Below are positions 28,244 through 37,354 of a DNA stretch of 64,000 nt, in pieces. Every line of letters begins with the position of its first letter. Within the stretch, counting starts at the first letter, position 1. Source of the DNA: JAFKFJ01 sp963786445 (lineage in GTDB: Bacteria > Pseudomonadota > Alphaproteobacteria > Acetobacterales > Acetobacteraceae). The notes beneath the pieces were generated by a model. The model saw only the letters and a program-made list of their open reading frames with translations. It was not told where the DNA came from and did not search any database. Location of the stretch: the NCBI GenBank assembly GCA_963786445.1, contig CAWAZU010000008.1:186001-250000 (forward strand), written 5' to 3'. Both the position numbers and the translations under genes were made by a program.

Positions 28244-29745
28244 GCGTGCGCCGGGTCGCCGATGCCGACAGTGGCAACCGCCGGAACGGCCGGCAGCGCG
28301 ACGCTGAAACAGGAGCCCCGGCCCGGCGTCGAGCGCACCGCGATGTCGTGCCCGAGCAGCAGCGCGGTGCGCTTGACGATGTTCAGCCCCAGCCCGACGC
28401 CGTCGTTCGATCCGGGCGTGAGTTGGCGGAACTCGTCGAAGATCGCATCCTGGCTGTCCCGGGCGATGCCGATCCCGGTGTCGCAGACGCGCGCGAGCAC
28501 GCGGCTGCCGCGGCGCTGCACGCCGACCAGCACGCCGCCGTGGTCGGTGTATTTGATCGCGTTGCCGATCAGGTTCCGCATGATCGTGGCCAGCATCGTC
28601 GGATCGCTGCGGACCCGCGCGGTGGAGGCGACGTGGCGCAGCCGCAGTCCCTTTTGCCTGGCGAGCGGCTGCAGCTCGTCGCACAGCTCCGCGAGCAGCG
28701 GCCCGATGTCGATGGCGCGCGGGTCGGCCGGCATCCGGCCCGAGGAGAGCCGCGCCACCTGGCTGAACTGGGAGAAGGCGCGGTCCAGCTTGGCGATCGC
28801 CGCCTCGCCGCGACGCGCCTCCTGCGCTCCGGCGGGGCCGGCGCGATCGGCCAGCGCGCCGAGCGCCAGCATGATCAGCTGCAGCGCCTGGCGCAAATCG
28901 TGCCCTGCGGCGGCGAGGAAGCGGCTCTTCGCCTGGTTGGCGCGATCCGCCTCGTCCCGCGCGGCACGGAGCGCGGCCGCCGTGGCCTGCAGTTCGCCGG
29001 CACGACGCTCGGCCAGGTCGCGCAGCTGTGCGATCTGGTTCAGCGCCCGCCGCCGCTGGCTGATCTCGCGGGTTGCGTAGGTCGCCGCCAGCGCAGCCGC
29101 CGAGGCGGCGAGCAGGATCGCGGCCAGCGCCATCCAGGCGGTCCACTGCTGCATCGCCACCTCCTGCGCCTGCCGCTGCGCCAGCAGGTCGCGTTCGGTG
29201 CCGAGCATGGTCTCGACCTGCGAGCGAATCTCGTCCAGCCGGTGGTGGTGGTGACGGCTGCCGAAAGCGGTGCGTGCGGCGTCCTGGCCTACGTTGCGCG
29301 CAAGCTGCACTTCGTCGTCGAGCGCGCGCAGCGTTAGGGAGATTAGTTCGGACAGCCGCGCGGTCCGGATGCGCTGCAACGGGCTGTCCGCAACAAGCTG
29401 GCCGATCGCTGCCACATCCTCGTTCAGCCGCTGCGCGGACGCGCCGTGGGGGTCCAGGTCGGCAGGATCGAAGGTTAGTAGGAACGCGCGTTCCCTGCTC
29501 TCAAGGTCGGTCACCTCCCAGCGCACCCGGTAGAGCGTCGCCAGTACCTGGGACGTATGCTCGACCCAAAGCGCCGCCGCCTTTCCCTGCCGCCAATATC
29601 GCACGTCCAGGACGCCGATTGCGGCCGTCAGGGTCAGGAATGCCACGCTAGCCAAGAGTGCCGCCCGGGCGAAGCGCACCGGCGATCCCGGCGGAACGCC
29701 GGCCCGCCCTGGGTTCGGCTCGCGGACTTCGGAACTGACTGTCAT
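28240..29745 (-). CDS. CHASE3 sensor histidine kinase, orphan
   Basis: A 501-residue membrane kinase. Two membrane helices (about 27-46 and 203-224) bracket a periplasmic region (50-200) of the CHASE3 type, with YRVRWEVTDLESRERAFLLT near 72-91. The phosphoacceptor is His282 in AAGHDLRQALQL, then an N-box MRNLIGNAIKYTDHGG, G1 VCDTGIGIA, FDEFRQL and G2 GVGLGLNIVK. The HDLRQ form marks a subclass often joined to receiver domains, but none is present. The periplasmic loop has four His in a row at 165-168. Start is ATG at 29745 with GAGGGAG before it; an ATG at 29793 is also in frame. No response regulator lies nearby. Confidence 0.85.
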   Translation of the reverse strand: MTVSSEVREPNPGRAGVPPGSPVRFARAALLASVAFLTLTAAIGVLDVRYWRQGKAAALWVEHTSQVLATLYRVRWEVTDLESRERAFLLTFDPADLDPHGASAQRLNEDVAAIGQLVADSPLQRIRTARLSELISLTLRALDDEVQLARNVGQDAARTAFGSRHHHHRLDEIRSQVETMLGTERDLLAQRQAQEVAMQQWTAWMALAAILLAASAAALAATYATREISQRRRALNQIAQLRDLAERRAGELQATAAALRAARDEADRANQAKSRFLAAAGHDLRQALQLIMLALGALADRAGPAGAQEARRGEAAIAKLDRAFSQFSQVARLSSGRMPADPRAIDIGPLLAELCDELQPLARQKGLRLRHVASTARVRSDPTMLATIMRNLIGNAIKYTDHGGVLVGVQRRGSRVLARVCDTGIGIARDSQDAIFDEFRQLTPGSNDGVGLGLNIVKRTALLLGHDIAVRSTPGRGSCFSVALPAVPAVATVGIGDPAHA

Positions 29746-30067
29746 ACTCCCTCGGTATCGTTTAAAGTTGGGGTTAACAATGATCCGTGTCAATCGTCAT
29801 CTGTCGGTCGCGGGCGGTCGTGCGGTAACGGCCCGCAGATCGGCCCGATTTGCCCATTAGGTAGGCCCTCCACGCCGTCTGACGGTCATTATGCCCCGAA
29901 TCCGAGCGGGTCCTGGATCACGCCGTGGGCTGGGCTGGGGCGTGGTGCGATGGCCGGGCGGCTGCTATAGCCATGCCGCACCGCCCGCCCGCGGTGGCGC
30001 GGCCCGCCGTCGCGCCGTCGCGACGCCTCGGGGACGGCCCCGGGGGAGCGGCACAGGAATCGCGTTC
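29746..30067. other. divergent intergenic region, kinase/purC
   Basis: A 322-base gap between the divergent kinase and purC. The start codons are separated by it, so promoters for both directions must lie here. I see no clear sigma-factor boxes, hairpin or riboswitch consensus. The part nearest the kinase is AT-richer (AAAGTTGGGGTTAACAATGA around 29764-29783). A weak frame from 29891 runs into purC but is low-complexity Arg/Gly/Ala and is not a credible extension. Confidence 0.4.
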
Positions 30068-30832
30068 ATGGCCCGCCGCCGCCAGCTCTACGAAGGCAAA
30101 GCGAAAATCCTGTTCGAGGGGCCCGAGCCGGGCACGCTCGTGCAGTATTTCAAGGACGACGCCACTGCCAACAACGCGCAGAAGCGCGGTGTCATCACCG
30201 GCAAGGGCGTGCTGAACAACCGCATCAGCGAATACCTGATGCTGCGGCTGGCGGAGATCGGCGTGCCGACGCATTTCGTGCGCCGGCTGAACATGCGCGA
30301 GCAGCTGATCCGCGAGGTGGAGATCGTCCCGATCGAGGTGGTGGTGCGCAACGTCGCCGCCGGCAGCCTGACCACGCGGCTCGGCATCCAGGAGGGCACC
30401 AGGCTGCCGCGCAGCATCATCGAGTACTACTACAAGAACGACCAGCTCGGCGACCCGATGGTGACCGAGGAGCACATCACCGCGTTCGGCTGGGCGAGCA
30501 CGCAGGACATGGACGACATCGTCTCGCTGACGCTGCGCATCAACGACTTTCTCACCGGGCTGTTCCTCGGCGTCGGCATCACGCTGGTCGATTTCAAGGT
30601 GGAGTTCGGCCGGCTGTGGGAGAACGAGGACATGCGCATCGTGCTGGCCGACGAGATCAGCCCCGACAACTGCCGGCTGTGGGACAGCAAGACCAACGAG
30701 AAGATGGACAAGGACCGGTTCCGCCGCGATCTCGGCAAGGTCGAGGAGGCGTACCAGGAAGTGGCGAAGCGGCTGGGGATTCTGCCGGAGGCCGGCATGC
30801 GCGACCTGAAGGGGCCGGAGATCATGCAGTGA
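30068..30832 (+). CDS. purC: phosphoribosylaminoimidazole-succinocarboxamide synthase
   Basis: A 254-residue SAICAR synthase that joins aspartate to CAIR in purine synthesis using ATP. Family marks are RRQLYEGKAKILFEGPEPG at the start, KRGVITGKGVLNNRISEYLM, VEIVPIEVVVRNVAAGSL, IVLADEISPDNCRLWD and DKDRFRRDLG. Start ATG at 30068, AGGAA site 12 bases upstream. It heads the cluster purC-purS-purQ-purL, with bolA and grxD beyond, an order common in alphaproteobacteria. The start region and length fit the family without extension. Confidence 0.95.
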   Translation: MARRRQLYEGKAKILFEGPEPGTLVQYFKDDATANNAQKRGVITGKGVLNNRISEYLMLRLAEIGVPTHFVRRLNMREQLIREVEIVPIEVVVRNVAAGSLTTRLGIQEGTRLPRSIIEYYYKNDQLGDPMVTEEHITAFGWASTQDMDDIVSLTLRINDFLTGLFLGVGITLVDFKVEFGRLWENEDMRIVLADEISPDNCRLWDSKTNEKMDKDRFRRDLGKVEEAYQEVAKRLGILPEAGMRDLKGPEIMQ

Positions 30833-30915
30833 CGGTCTTCGTTATTCCGGCGCGCACCACCGTCATGGTCGGGACAAGCCGGGCCATGTCGGCGGGGGCG
30901 GAGACGGTTGCCATC

Positions 30916-31155
30916 GTGAAAGCCGTCGTCACCGTCATGCTGAAGCCCGGCGTGCTCGACCCGCAAGGCCGCGCGATCGGGCAGGCGCTGCAGCATCTCG
31001 GCTTCGCCGGCGTGGCCAACGTGCGGGCCGGGAAAGTGATCGAACTCGACCTCGCCGAGACCGATCCCGAACGCGCGCACGCGCAGGCCGAGGACATGGC
31101 GCGGCGATTGCTCGCCAACACGGTGATCGAGAGTTTTCGCGTGGAGGTGGCGTGA
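30916..31155 (+). CDS. purS: FGAM synthase subunit PurS
   Basis: A 79-residue small subunit that bridges PurQ and PurL in the three-part FGAM synthase. It reads KAVVTVMLKPGVLDPQGRAI with GFAGVANVRAGKVIELDLAE following, the conserved PurS pattern. Start chosen at the GTG 30916, because family members begin with exactly this (M)KAxVxVxLK and are about 80 residues long; in-frame ATGs upstream (30865, 30886) would add 10-17 residues of unlikely sequence. It follows purC after 83 bases and precedes purQ by 63. Confidence 0.88.
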   Translation: MKAVVTVMLKPGVLDPQGRAIGQALQHLGFAGVANVRAGKVIELDLAETDPERAHAQAEDMARRLLANTVIESFRVEVA

Positions 31156-31218
31156 ACGGAAGGTGTGGGTGAAGCTCTTCGACATCCGTCGCGCGTGCAC
31201 GCGGCGACGAAGCCCGAG

Positions 31219-31894
31219 ATGACCGCCGCTATCGTCGTCTTCCCCGGCATCAACCGCGAACGCGACATGGCGATCGCGCTCGCGCGCAGTTTCGGCCGCG
31301 CGCCGCGCATGGTCTGGCACCGCGACACCGACTTTTCCGGCATCGACCTCGTCGTCATTCCCGGCGGCTTCTCCTACGGCGACTATCTGCGCTGCGGCGC
31401 GATGGCGGCGCAGTCGCCGGTGATGGCGGCGGTGCGCGCGCACGCCGCGCGCGGCGGCTACGTGCTCGGCGTGTGCAACGGGTTCCAGATCCTGACCGAG
31501 GCCGGGATGCTGCCCGGCGCGCTGCTGCGCAACGCCGGCCTGCGCTTCATCGCCATCGGACTGCCATCTGCGCGTCGAGCGCAGCGACACGGCCTTCACC
31601 GCGCACTACCAACGTGGAGAAATCTTTCGCGCGCCGATGGCGCACGGCGACGGCAATTTCTTCGCCGACGCCGCCACGCTCGACCGGCTGGAGGGCGAGG
31701 GGCTGGTGGCGTTCCGCTACGCGCCGCCGAGCGGCAACCGCAACGGCAGCGCACGCGACATCGCCGGCATCCTCTCGCCCAATCTGCGCGTGCTCGGCCT
31801 GATGCCGCACCCCGAAGACCTGGTCGATCCGCTGCTCGGCGGCGAGGACGGCAAACCCCTGTTCGACAGCCTCGCGGCCACGCTCGCCGCATGA
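31219..31894 (+). pseudogene. purQ: FGAM synthase glutaminase PurQ, frameshifted
   Basis: Full-length glutaminase subunit in two frames. The first frame (31219 on) has AIVVFPGINRERDMA, IPGGFSYGDYLRCGAMA and the nucleophile Cys in GVCNGFQILTEAGML, through NAGLRFI. The second frame continues CHLRVERSDTAFTAHYQRGE, FRAPMAHGDGNFF and VLGLMPHPEDLVDPLLGG to the stop at 31894. One extra base around 31553-31567 (between TTCATC and TGCCATCTG) accounts for the shift; removing it gives 224 residues, the normal size. Because the pathway depends on it and the rest is perfectly conserved, an assembly error is the likely cause. Its stop overlaps the purL start (ATGA). Confidence 0.88.
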
Positions 31895-34077
31895 CGAGGC
31901 GCCCGGTCGATGCCGCGCTGGCAAAGGAGTTCGGCCTGAACGCCGAGGAATACGCGCGCGTGCTGGCGATCATGGGAAGCGTGCCGACGCTGACCGAACT
32001 CGGCATTTTCTCCGTCATGTGGTCGGAGCACTGCTCCTACAAATCCTCCCGCGTGTGGCTAAAACAATTGCCCACGACGGCGCCGTGGGTGATCCACGGG
32101 CCGGGCGAGAACGCCGGCGTGGTCGATATCGGCGACGGGCTGGCCGCCGTGTTCAAGATGGAGAGCCACAACCACCCGAGCTTCATCGAGCCGTACCAGG
32201 GCGCGGCCACCGGCGTCGGCGGCATCCTGCGCGATGTGTTCACCATGGGCGCGCGGCCGATCGCCAATCTCAATGCGCTGCGCTTCGGCGATCCCAGACA
32301 CCCGCGCACGCGGCGCATCGTCGATGGCGTGGTGCGCGGCATCGGCGGCTACGGCAACTGCGTCGGCGTGCCGACGGTCGGCGGCGAGGTGAATTTCCAC
32401 CCCGCCTACAACGGCAATCCGCTGGTCAACGCGATGACCGTCGGCATCGCGCCGCGCGACCGGATCTTCCTCTCCGCCGCCGCCGGCGTCGGCAATCCGG
32501 TCGTCTATGTCGGCTCCAAGACCGGCCGCGACGGCATCCACGGCGCCACGATGGCCAGCGCCGCGTTCGGCGAGGACAGCGAGGAAAAGCGCCCGACCGT
32601 GCAGGTCGGCGACCCGTTCACCGAAAAGCTGCTGATCGAGGCATGCCTGGAACTGATGGCGACCGACGCGATCGTCGCCATCCAGGACATGGGGGCCGCG
32701 GGCCTGACCAGTTCCTCGGTCGAGATGGCGGGCAAAGGCGGCGTCGGCATCACGCTCGATCTCGACGCGGTGCCGCAGCGCGAGCACGGCATGACCGCCT
32801 ACGAGATGATGCTGTCGGAGAGCCAGGAGCGCATGCTGATGGTGCTCCGCCCCGAGTGCGAGGGCCTCGCCCGTGCCATTTTCGACAAATGGGAACTCGA
32901 CTTTTCCGTGATCGGCCGGCTGACCGACAGCGGCCGCATCGTGGTGCGCCACCACGGCCGCGTCGAGGCCGACATTCCGCTGGCGCCGCTCGCCGATCAG
33001 GCGCCGCTCTATCACCGCCCGACCGCACCGACCCCGCCGCCGGCGCCGTTTGCCGAAATTGCCGATCCGATCGGGCTGGAAGCGGCGCTGCTGCGGCTGC
33101 TCGGCTGTCCCGATCTCTGTTCGCGCGCCTGGATCTTCGACCAGTACGACGCGACCGTGGGCGGCCAGACGGTGAAGCGGCCCGGCACCGCCGACGCCGC
33201 CGTGGTGCGCATCGAAGGGCACACGCGGGCGCTCGCGCTCACCACCGACTGCACGCCGCGCTACTGTGCCGCCGATGCGCGCGCCGGCGGCGCGCAGGCG
33301 GTGGCGGAGGCGTGGCGCAACCTCACCGCGGTCGGTGCCAGGCCGCTCGCGCTCACCGACAACCTCAATTTCGGCAATCCGGAGCGGCCGGAAATCATGG
33401 GCCAGTTCGCCGATGCCATCGCGGGGATGGCCGAGGCGTGCCGCGCGCTGGATTTTCCGGTCGTCAGCGGCAATGTCAGCCTGTACAACGAGACCGAAGG
33501 AAAATCCGTGCTGCCGACGCCGGCGATCGGCGGGCTGGGCGTGCTGGACGATGCGGCGCAGGCGGTGGGGATTGCACTGCGGCCGGGCCTTGATCTCGTG
33601 CTGCTCGGCGCGATCACGGGGCATCTCGGGCAATCGCTGTGGCTGCGCGAGGTGGCGGGGCAGGAGGCCGGTCCGCCGCCGCCGGTCGATCTGGCGGCGG
33701 AGCGGCGGGTCGGCGATTTCGTGCGCGCGCGCATCCTGGCGGGCCGGGTCGCCGCCTGCCATGATGTTTCCGACGGCGGACTGCTGGTCGCGGTGGCGGA
33801 AATGGCGCTGGCAGGCGATGTCGGCGCCAGCCTGCTGCCCGGCCCCGATGCACTGGCGGCCGAAAAATTCTGGTTCGGCGAGGAGCAGGGGCGCTACCTG
33901 CTCGCGGTCGCCGATCCGGCGGCGCTGGTCGCGGCGGCGGCTTCGGCGGGCGTGCCGGCGCGGCTTCTCGGTGCGTCCGGCGGGGGGGATTTGACACTGC
34001 CGGGGGGTGCGACAATATCCCTTGCTGTTCTGCGCCACACGCACGCGCGGTTCCTGCCCGACTGGCTGGAGGGATGA
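31891..34077 (+). CDS. purL: FGAM synthase large subunit PurL
   Basis: A 728-residue ATP-dependent synthetase, small PurL type that needs PurS and PurQ. Features are EHCSYKSSRVWLK, the substrate/metal loop FKMESHNHPSFIEPYQGAATG, VVYVGSKTGRDGIHGATMA, LCLEL-type helix before VAIQDMGAAGLTSSSVEMA, and later AHDVSDGGLL-like ACHDVSDGGLLVAVAEM. Start ATG at 31891 overlaps the purQ stop by four bases. Ends four bases into the bolA start. The three subunits are encoded consecutively, so stoichiometric translation through overlap is likely. Complete and unremarkable. Confidence 0.95.
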   Translation: MTRRPVDAALAKEFGLNAEEYARVLAIMGSVPTLTELGIFSVMWSEHCSYKSSRVWLKQLPTTAPWVIHGPGENAGVVDIGDGLAAVFKMESHNHPSFIEPYQGAATGVGGILRDVFTMGARPIANLNALRFGDPRHPRTRRIVDGVVRGIGGYGNCVGVPTVGGEVNFHPAYNGNPLVNAMTVGIAPRDRIFLSAAAGVGNPVVYVGSKTGRDGIHGATMASAAFGEDSEEKRPTVQVGDPFTEKLLIEACLELMATDAIVAIQDMGAAGLTSSSVEMAGKGGVGITLDLDAVPQREHGMTAYEMMLSESQERMLMVLRPECEGLARAIFDKWELDFSVIGRLTDSGRIVVRHHGRVEADIPLAPLADQAPLYHRPTAPTPPPAPFAEIADPIGLEAALLRLLGCPDLCSRAWIFDQYDATVGGQTVKRPGTADAAVVRIEGHTRALALTTDCTPRYCAADARAGGAQAVAEAWRNLTAVGARPLALTDNLNFGNPERPEIMGQFADAIAGMAEACRALDFPVVSGNVSLYNETEGKSVLPTPAIGGLGVLDDAAQAVGIALRPGLDLVLLGAITGHLGQSLWLREVAGQEAGPPPPVDLAAERRVGDFVRARILAGRVAACHDVSDGGLLVAVAEMALAGDVGASLLPGPDALAAEKFWFGEEQGRYLLAVADPAALVAAAASAGVPARLLGASGGGDLTLPGGATISLAVLRHTHARFLPDWLEG

Positions 34078-34313
34078 GCATGGCGATGGCGGCGAGCGAG
34101 ATCGAGGCGCTGATCAAGGCGGCGCTGCCCGATGCGCGCGTGACCATCGAGGACCTGGCCGGCGACGGCGACCACTACGCGGCCACCGTGGTCAGCGAGA
34201 CGTTCCGCGGCAAGAACCGGGTGCAGCAGCACCAGATCGTGTTCGCCGCGCTTCACGGCCGCATGGGCGGGGAGTTGCACGCGCTGGCGTTGCAGACCGC
34301 CGCCCCCGAATAA
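34074..34313 (+). CDS. BolA family protein
   Basis: A 79-residue BolA-like protein, probably the BolA2/YrbA branch: IEALIKAALPDARVTIEDLAGDGDHYAATVV and GKNRVQQHQIVFAALHGRMGGELHALAL give the class-II KH-like fold. It has the conserved His in HQIVFAAL, which can help hold an iron-sulfur cluster together with a monothiol glutaredoxin. The glutaredoxin is encoded 11 bases downstream. Start chosen at 34074, where ATGA overlaps the purL stop; the next in-frame ATGs at 34080 and 34086 cannot be excluded. Likely cytosolic. Confidence 0.9.
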   Translation: MSMAMAASEIEALIKAALPDARVTIEDLAGDGDHYAATVVSETFRGKNRVQQHQIVFAALHGRMGGELHALALQTAAPE

Positions 34314-34324
34314 GGAAACCCGCT

Positions 34325-34663
34325 ATGAGTAATGCCGTCTTCGAGCGCATCCAGGCCGAGATCACGGAAAACCCGGTGATGCTGTACATGAAGGGCAACG
34401 CGATGTTCCCGCAATGCGGATTTTCCGCACGCGTGGTGCAGATCCTGACCCATCTGGGGGTGCCGTTCCACACGGCCAACGTGCTGGAAGATGCGGACCT
34501 GCGCGATGGGGTCAAGCAGTTCTCCAACTGGCCGACGATCCCGCAGCTCTATGTGAAGGGCGAATTCGTCGGCGGCTGCGACATCGTCACGGAGATGTTC
34601 CAGTCGGGCGAATTGGGCACGCTGCTGGACGAAAAGGGCGTGCAGCACGCGCCGTCCGCCTAG
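34325..34663 (+). CDS. grxD: monothiol glutaredoxin, Grx4 type
   Basis: A 112-residue glutaredoxin with the monothiol CGFS site (in FPQCGFSARVVQIL), YMKGNAMFPQ before it and WPTIPQLYVKGEFVGGCDIV after it, the glutathione and iron-sulfur site of the Grx4/Grx5 class. These proteins carry [2Fe-2S] clusters and work with BolA, encoded directly upstream. Start at 34325 after AAGGAAA. Its stop shares a CTAG with the convergent glycosyltransferase stop, so the two genes overlap by four bases. Confidence 0.95.
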   Translation: MSNAVFERIQAEITENPVMLYMKGNAMFPQCGFSARVVQILTHLGVPFHTANVLEDADLRDGVKQFSNWPTIPQLYVKGEFVGGCDIVTEMFQSGELGTLLDEKGVQHAPSA

Positions 34664-35670
34664 GCCAGCGCCTCCGGCGCGTGGGCGGCGAGCCAGTCGC
34701 GCAAGCCGCCTGGGCCGGCGTCGAACGGGTCGGCGAAATGCTCCATCAGGTCCGGCCGCTGCCGATACAGCAGGCGGGCGGCGTGCGGGATCGACGTGCC
34801 GTCGCTGAAACGCCCGTAGTGCCAAATGGGCGGCGGCGCGGCATGAGCGGCGAGGCGGCGGCCATACCAGCACCAGAGCTCGTGCGGCACGTGGTTGGTC
34901 CCGGCGTAGCGGTCGGTCATCGCATCGCCGGCGCCGCCGTGCTTGCTGAAATGGTAGAAGGCGAGCCGCGAACCGTTGGCGGTGATGTCGCCCTCCGGCG
35001 TGATTTCGACGCGGCGGCGGCTGAGGTTCCAGCTCGCCACGTTCCAGCCGGGATCGCGCACGATCGCGACCCGGTCGAACAGCGCCGGCACCAGGTCGCA
35101 GTATTTCTGGTCGGTGAACAGGCCGCTGGCGGGGTCGTCGAAGCATGCCTCCTGCAATCGCGCCGCCCACCAGGACGCGAAGGCCCGCCCGACCGCATCG
35201 CCGCGCACGGCGAGGAAGCCGAGATTGAACACGCCGTAGCGCAGCGCCGCGCCCTCGTTGTCGGCGATCGCACCCGGCGCGTCGTTGGGCGCGAGCTGGT
35301 GCGGGGTCAGCGCGATCGAGGCGTCGTCGAGCAGCGCCGGCAGCGCGGCGAGCGGATGGAACACCGCCACATCGGGGTCAAGATAAAGCACCTTGTCCGC
35401 CCCGTCGGCCAGCAGCCGGCACAGCATCGCACCCTTCATCGCGGTGCAGGCCTCCACGATGTCGTGCCGGAACAGCCAGGAACAGAAGCGCGGCAGGCCG
35501 AGGTCGGCGGCGGTCACCACGTGGTCGAAGCCGGACAGCGCGCCGTCCGGCGGCGGCGCATCGACCACCAGCGCCCAAAAATTCCAGTCGGGGTGCGCGG
35601 CGCGCAGCGTCTCGGCCAGCACACAGGCGCGCGGCAGGTAGTTGAGCGCGAAACTGGTGAAGCAGATCAC
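34660..35670 (-). CDS. glycosyltransferase-like protein with DPD motif
   Basis: A 336-residue protein resembling nucleotide-diphospho-sugar transferases. After ICFTSFALNYLPRACVLAETLR comes an Asp-Pro-Asp metal motif in VLYLDPDVAVFHPL near residue 105, and later FTDQKYCDLVPALF, NVASWNLSRR and LAFYHFSKHGG. The pattern (a transferase A domain with a DxD and the YxFSKHGG tail) recalls putative glycosyltransferases of polysaccharide loci. Start GTG at 35670 overlaps the upstream gene's stop by four bases. Together with that gene it forms an operon tail after trpE. The acceptor is unknown; the fold call is by pattern. Confidence 0.68.
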   Translation of the reverse strand: MICFTSFALNYLPRACVLAETLRAAHPDWNFWALVVDAPPPDGALSGFDHVVTAADLGLPRFCSWLFRHDIVEACTAMKGAMLCRLLADGADKVLYLDPDVAVFHPLAALPALLDDASIALTPHQLAPNDAPGAIADNEGAALRYGVFNLGFLAVRGDAVGRAFASWWAARLQEACFDDPASGLFTDQKYCDLVPALFDRVAIVRDPGWNVASWNLSRRRVEITPEGDITANGSRLAFYHFSKHGGAGDAMTDRYAGTNHVPHELWCWYGRRLAAHAAPPPIWHYGRFSDGTSIPHAARLLYRQRPDLMEHFADPFDAGPGGLRDWLAAHAPEALA

Positions 35671-37304
35671 GCCGGCTCGGCCGGCACCGGCGCGACGCGG
35701 TCCAGCGCCCGCGCCAGCGTCGCGGTCGAGCCGACCGGCAGCAGCAGCGCACTCGCCCGCCCGGCCGCGCGGCGGCGTCGCGCGTAGGACGCTGCTTCCC
35801 CCGTGAGCACGAAGGCGGCGAGGCTGGCCGCGTCCACGAACACCACGCCGCGGCCGAGGCGGCGCACCAGCACGGCGATGTTGCCGCTGCCTGCCTGCGC
35901 CAGCAGGTCGGCGCCGGCGGCAATGGCTTCGTGGGCGACGTAGCTGAACGTCTCCGGCCACGGCGACAGCGCCAGCACCAGGTCGATGCGGTGCGCGGCG
36001 AGCGCGCGCTGCATGCCCGAGGGGTCGGCGGCGCTGGCGGCGGCGGCGACCGAGATCAGCCCGTCCATCGGCTGCAATTTTCCGGCGCTGGCGAAGTGGA
36101 AGAACCGATAGTCGGCAAGCCCGCGCGCCTGCCTCAGCAGGTCGCAGAACAGGCCCCAGCCCTTGTGGTAGTCGGTCGCGCCGACGAAGCCGAGGCGCAC
36201 CGGACCCTCCGGCACAGGCGGCGCGGCGGGCAGTGGCCAGAGCCGCACATGCGGATGCACCTGCACCGAGGCGACCGGCAGCCGCGCCGCGCGCAGCCAG
36301 GTCTCGGCGGCGAGCGCGGAGGGGGCGACGAGGTGGAAGGGCACCGCGGCGAACAGCGCCCGCATGCGCGCCAGGTGGTCGGCGCGGGCGGCGCCGTGGA
36401 TGCAGATGCGGCAGCCGAAACTGTCGGGCGGCGGGGCGGCGCAGAACACGATGTCATTGCGCAGCAGCCGCGGGCTGGCGCAGGCGGCGCCGTAGTCGTG
36501 CGCCCAGAACACGGCATGCGCCGGGCGCAGCGCGGCCGCCAGCGCCGCCACCGTCTCTGGCCGCCAGCCGTGCAGCGCATGCACCGCCAGAATCCGCCGC
36601 AGCCAGGCCGGCAGCCCCGCCAGCGCCGCCGCGATGGCGTCGGCGCTCGCCACGCCGCGCCACGCGCCGTCCAGCGTCACGCCGAGCGCCTCCCGCCCGT
36701 CCGAGGCCGGCGCCAGGCCGAGCCGCGCCTCGGTCGGCGAGAGGTGCAGGTAGGCGGCGCGGTCGGCGTTGAACTTGCGCTGCTCGTCGGCGATCAGGCG
36801 CTGCGTGCCGCCCGGCACGTTCGCGTAGCGGTCGTGGCTGACCGACAGCACCAGGTCGGGCGCATCGGCGCAGGCCAGGCGGAGCAGGCGGCGCAGCGCC
36901 GCGTCGGAGAGCGGTCGCGCGGCGGTCGCCGCCGGGGCGGGAGGCGGTCGCGGCCGGTCGAGTTCCTCGCGCCAGGCGCCGCCCGGCTCGCTCGGGGGGC
37001 GGCCTTCCGCCCGGCCGCGCACCAGAAAGTGCCAGAGCGGATTGATCCCCGCCGCCGCCACGTCCGGGTTGGCGCGCAGATAGTATTCGGTGCGGAACCA
37101 CGGGCTCGGGTCGCGCCCCTCGCGCCAGCCCATGCGCCAGTAATGCTCGGCCGCCGCCATGCCGGCGCGGGCCACGTCGGGGTTGCGCGCGAGGTAGAAG
37201 GCCGAGTCCACCTCCGGCGCGATGGTGTGCAGCACGGGTTCGCACGGCGCCGCTGCGGTGTGCGGCGGCTCGTCGCGCACGATCGCGGCGGGCGACCAGT
37301 CCAT
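35667..37304 (-). CDS. glycosyltransferase with N-terminal NPDV repeats
   Basis: A 545-residue protein. The N-terminus carries two related blocks, FYLARNPDVARAG (around residue 36) and YYLRANPDVAAAGINPLWHFL (around 73), a repeat often seen at the head of glycosyltransferases. The body contains GGTQRLIADEQRK, HALHGWRPETVAALA and a GT4-like C-terminal half, GFVGATDYHKGWGLFCDLL and FSYVAHEAIAAGADLLAQ, consistent with a sugar-nucleotide transferase. Start ATG at 37304, 50 bases after the trpE stop. The product is unknown; possible roles are cell-envelope sugar or flagellar glycosylation. Confidence 0.72.
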   Translation of the reverse strand: MDWSPAAIVRDEPPHTAAAPCEPVLHTIAPEVDSAFYLARNPDVARAGMAAAEHYWRMGWREGRDPSPWFRTEYYLRANPDVAAAGINPLWHFLVRGRAEGRPPSEPGGAWREELDRPRPPPAPAATAARPLSDAALRRLLRLACADAPDLVLSVSHDRYANVPGGTQRLIADEQRKFNADRAAYLHLSPTEARLGLAPASDGREALGVTLDGAWRGVASADAIAAALAGLPAWLRRILAVHALHGWRPETVAALAAALRPAHAVFWAHDYGAACASPRLLRNDIVFCAAPPPDSFGCRICIHGAARADHLARMRALFAAVPFHLVAPSALAAETWLRAARLPVASVQVHPHVRLWPLPAAPPVPEGPVRLGFVGATDYHKGWGLFCDLLRQARGLADYRFFHFASAGKLQPMDGLISVAAAASAADPSGMQRALAAHRIDLVLALSPWPETFSYVAHEAIAAGADLLAQAGSGNIAVLVRRLGRGVVFVDAASLAAFVLTGEAASYARRRRAAGRASALLLPVGSTATLARALDRVAPVPAEPA

Positions 37305-37354
37305 GAACGAGAGCTTACCCGCGCGGACCCCGCCGGGTCGTTAATGCGCCGGCG

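Noticed and set aside
29891..30067. N-terminal extension of purC
   Set aside because: The extra 59 residues are low-complexity and the ATG at 30068 begins the conserved family sequence.
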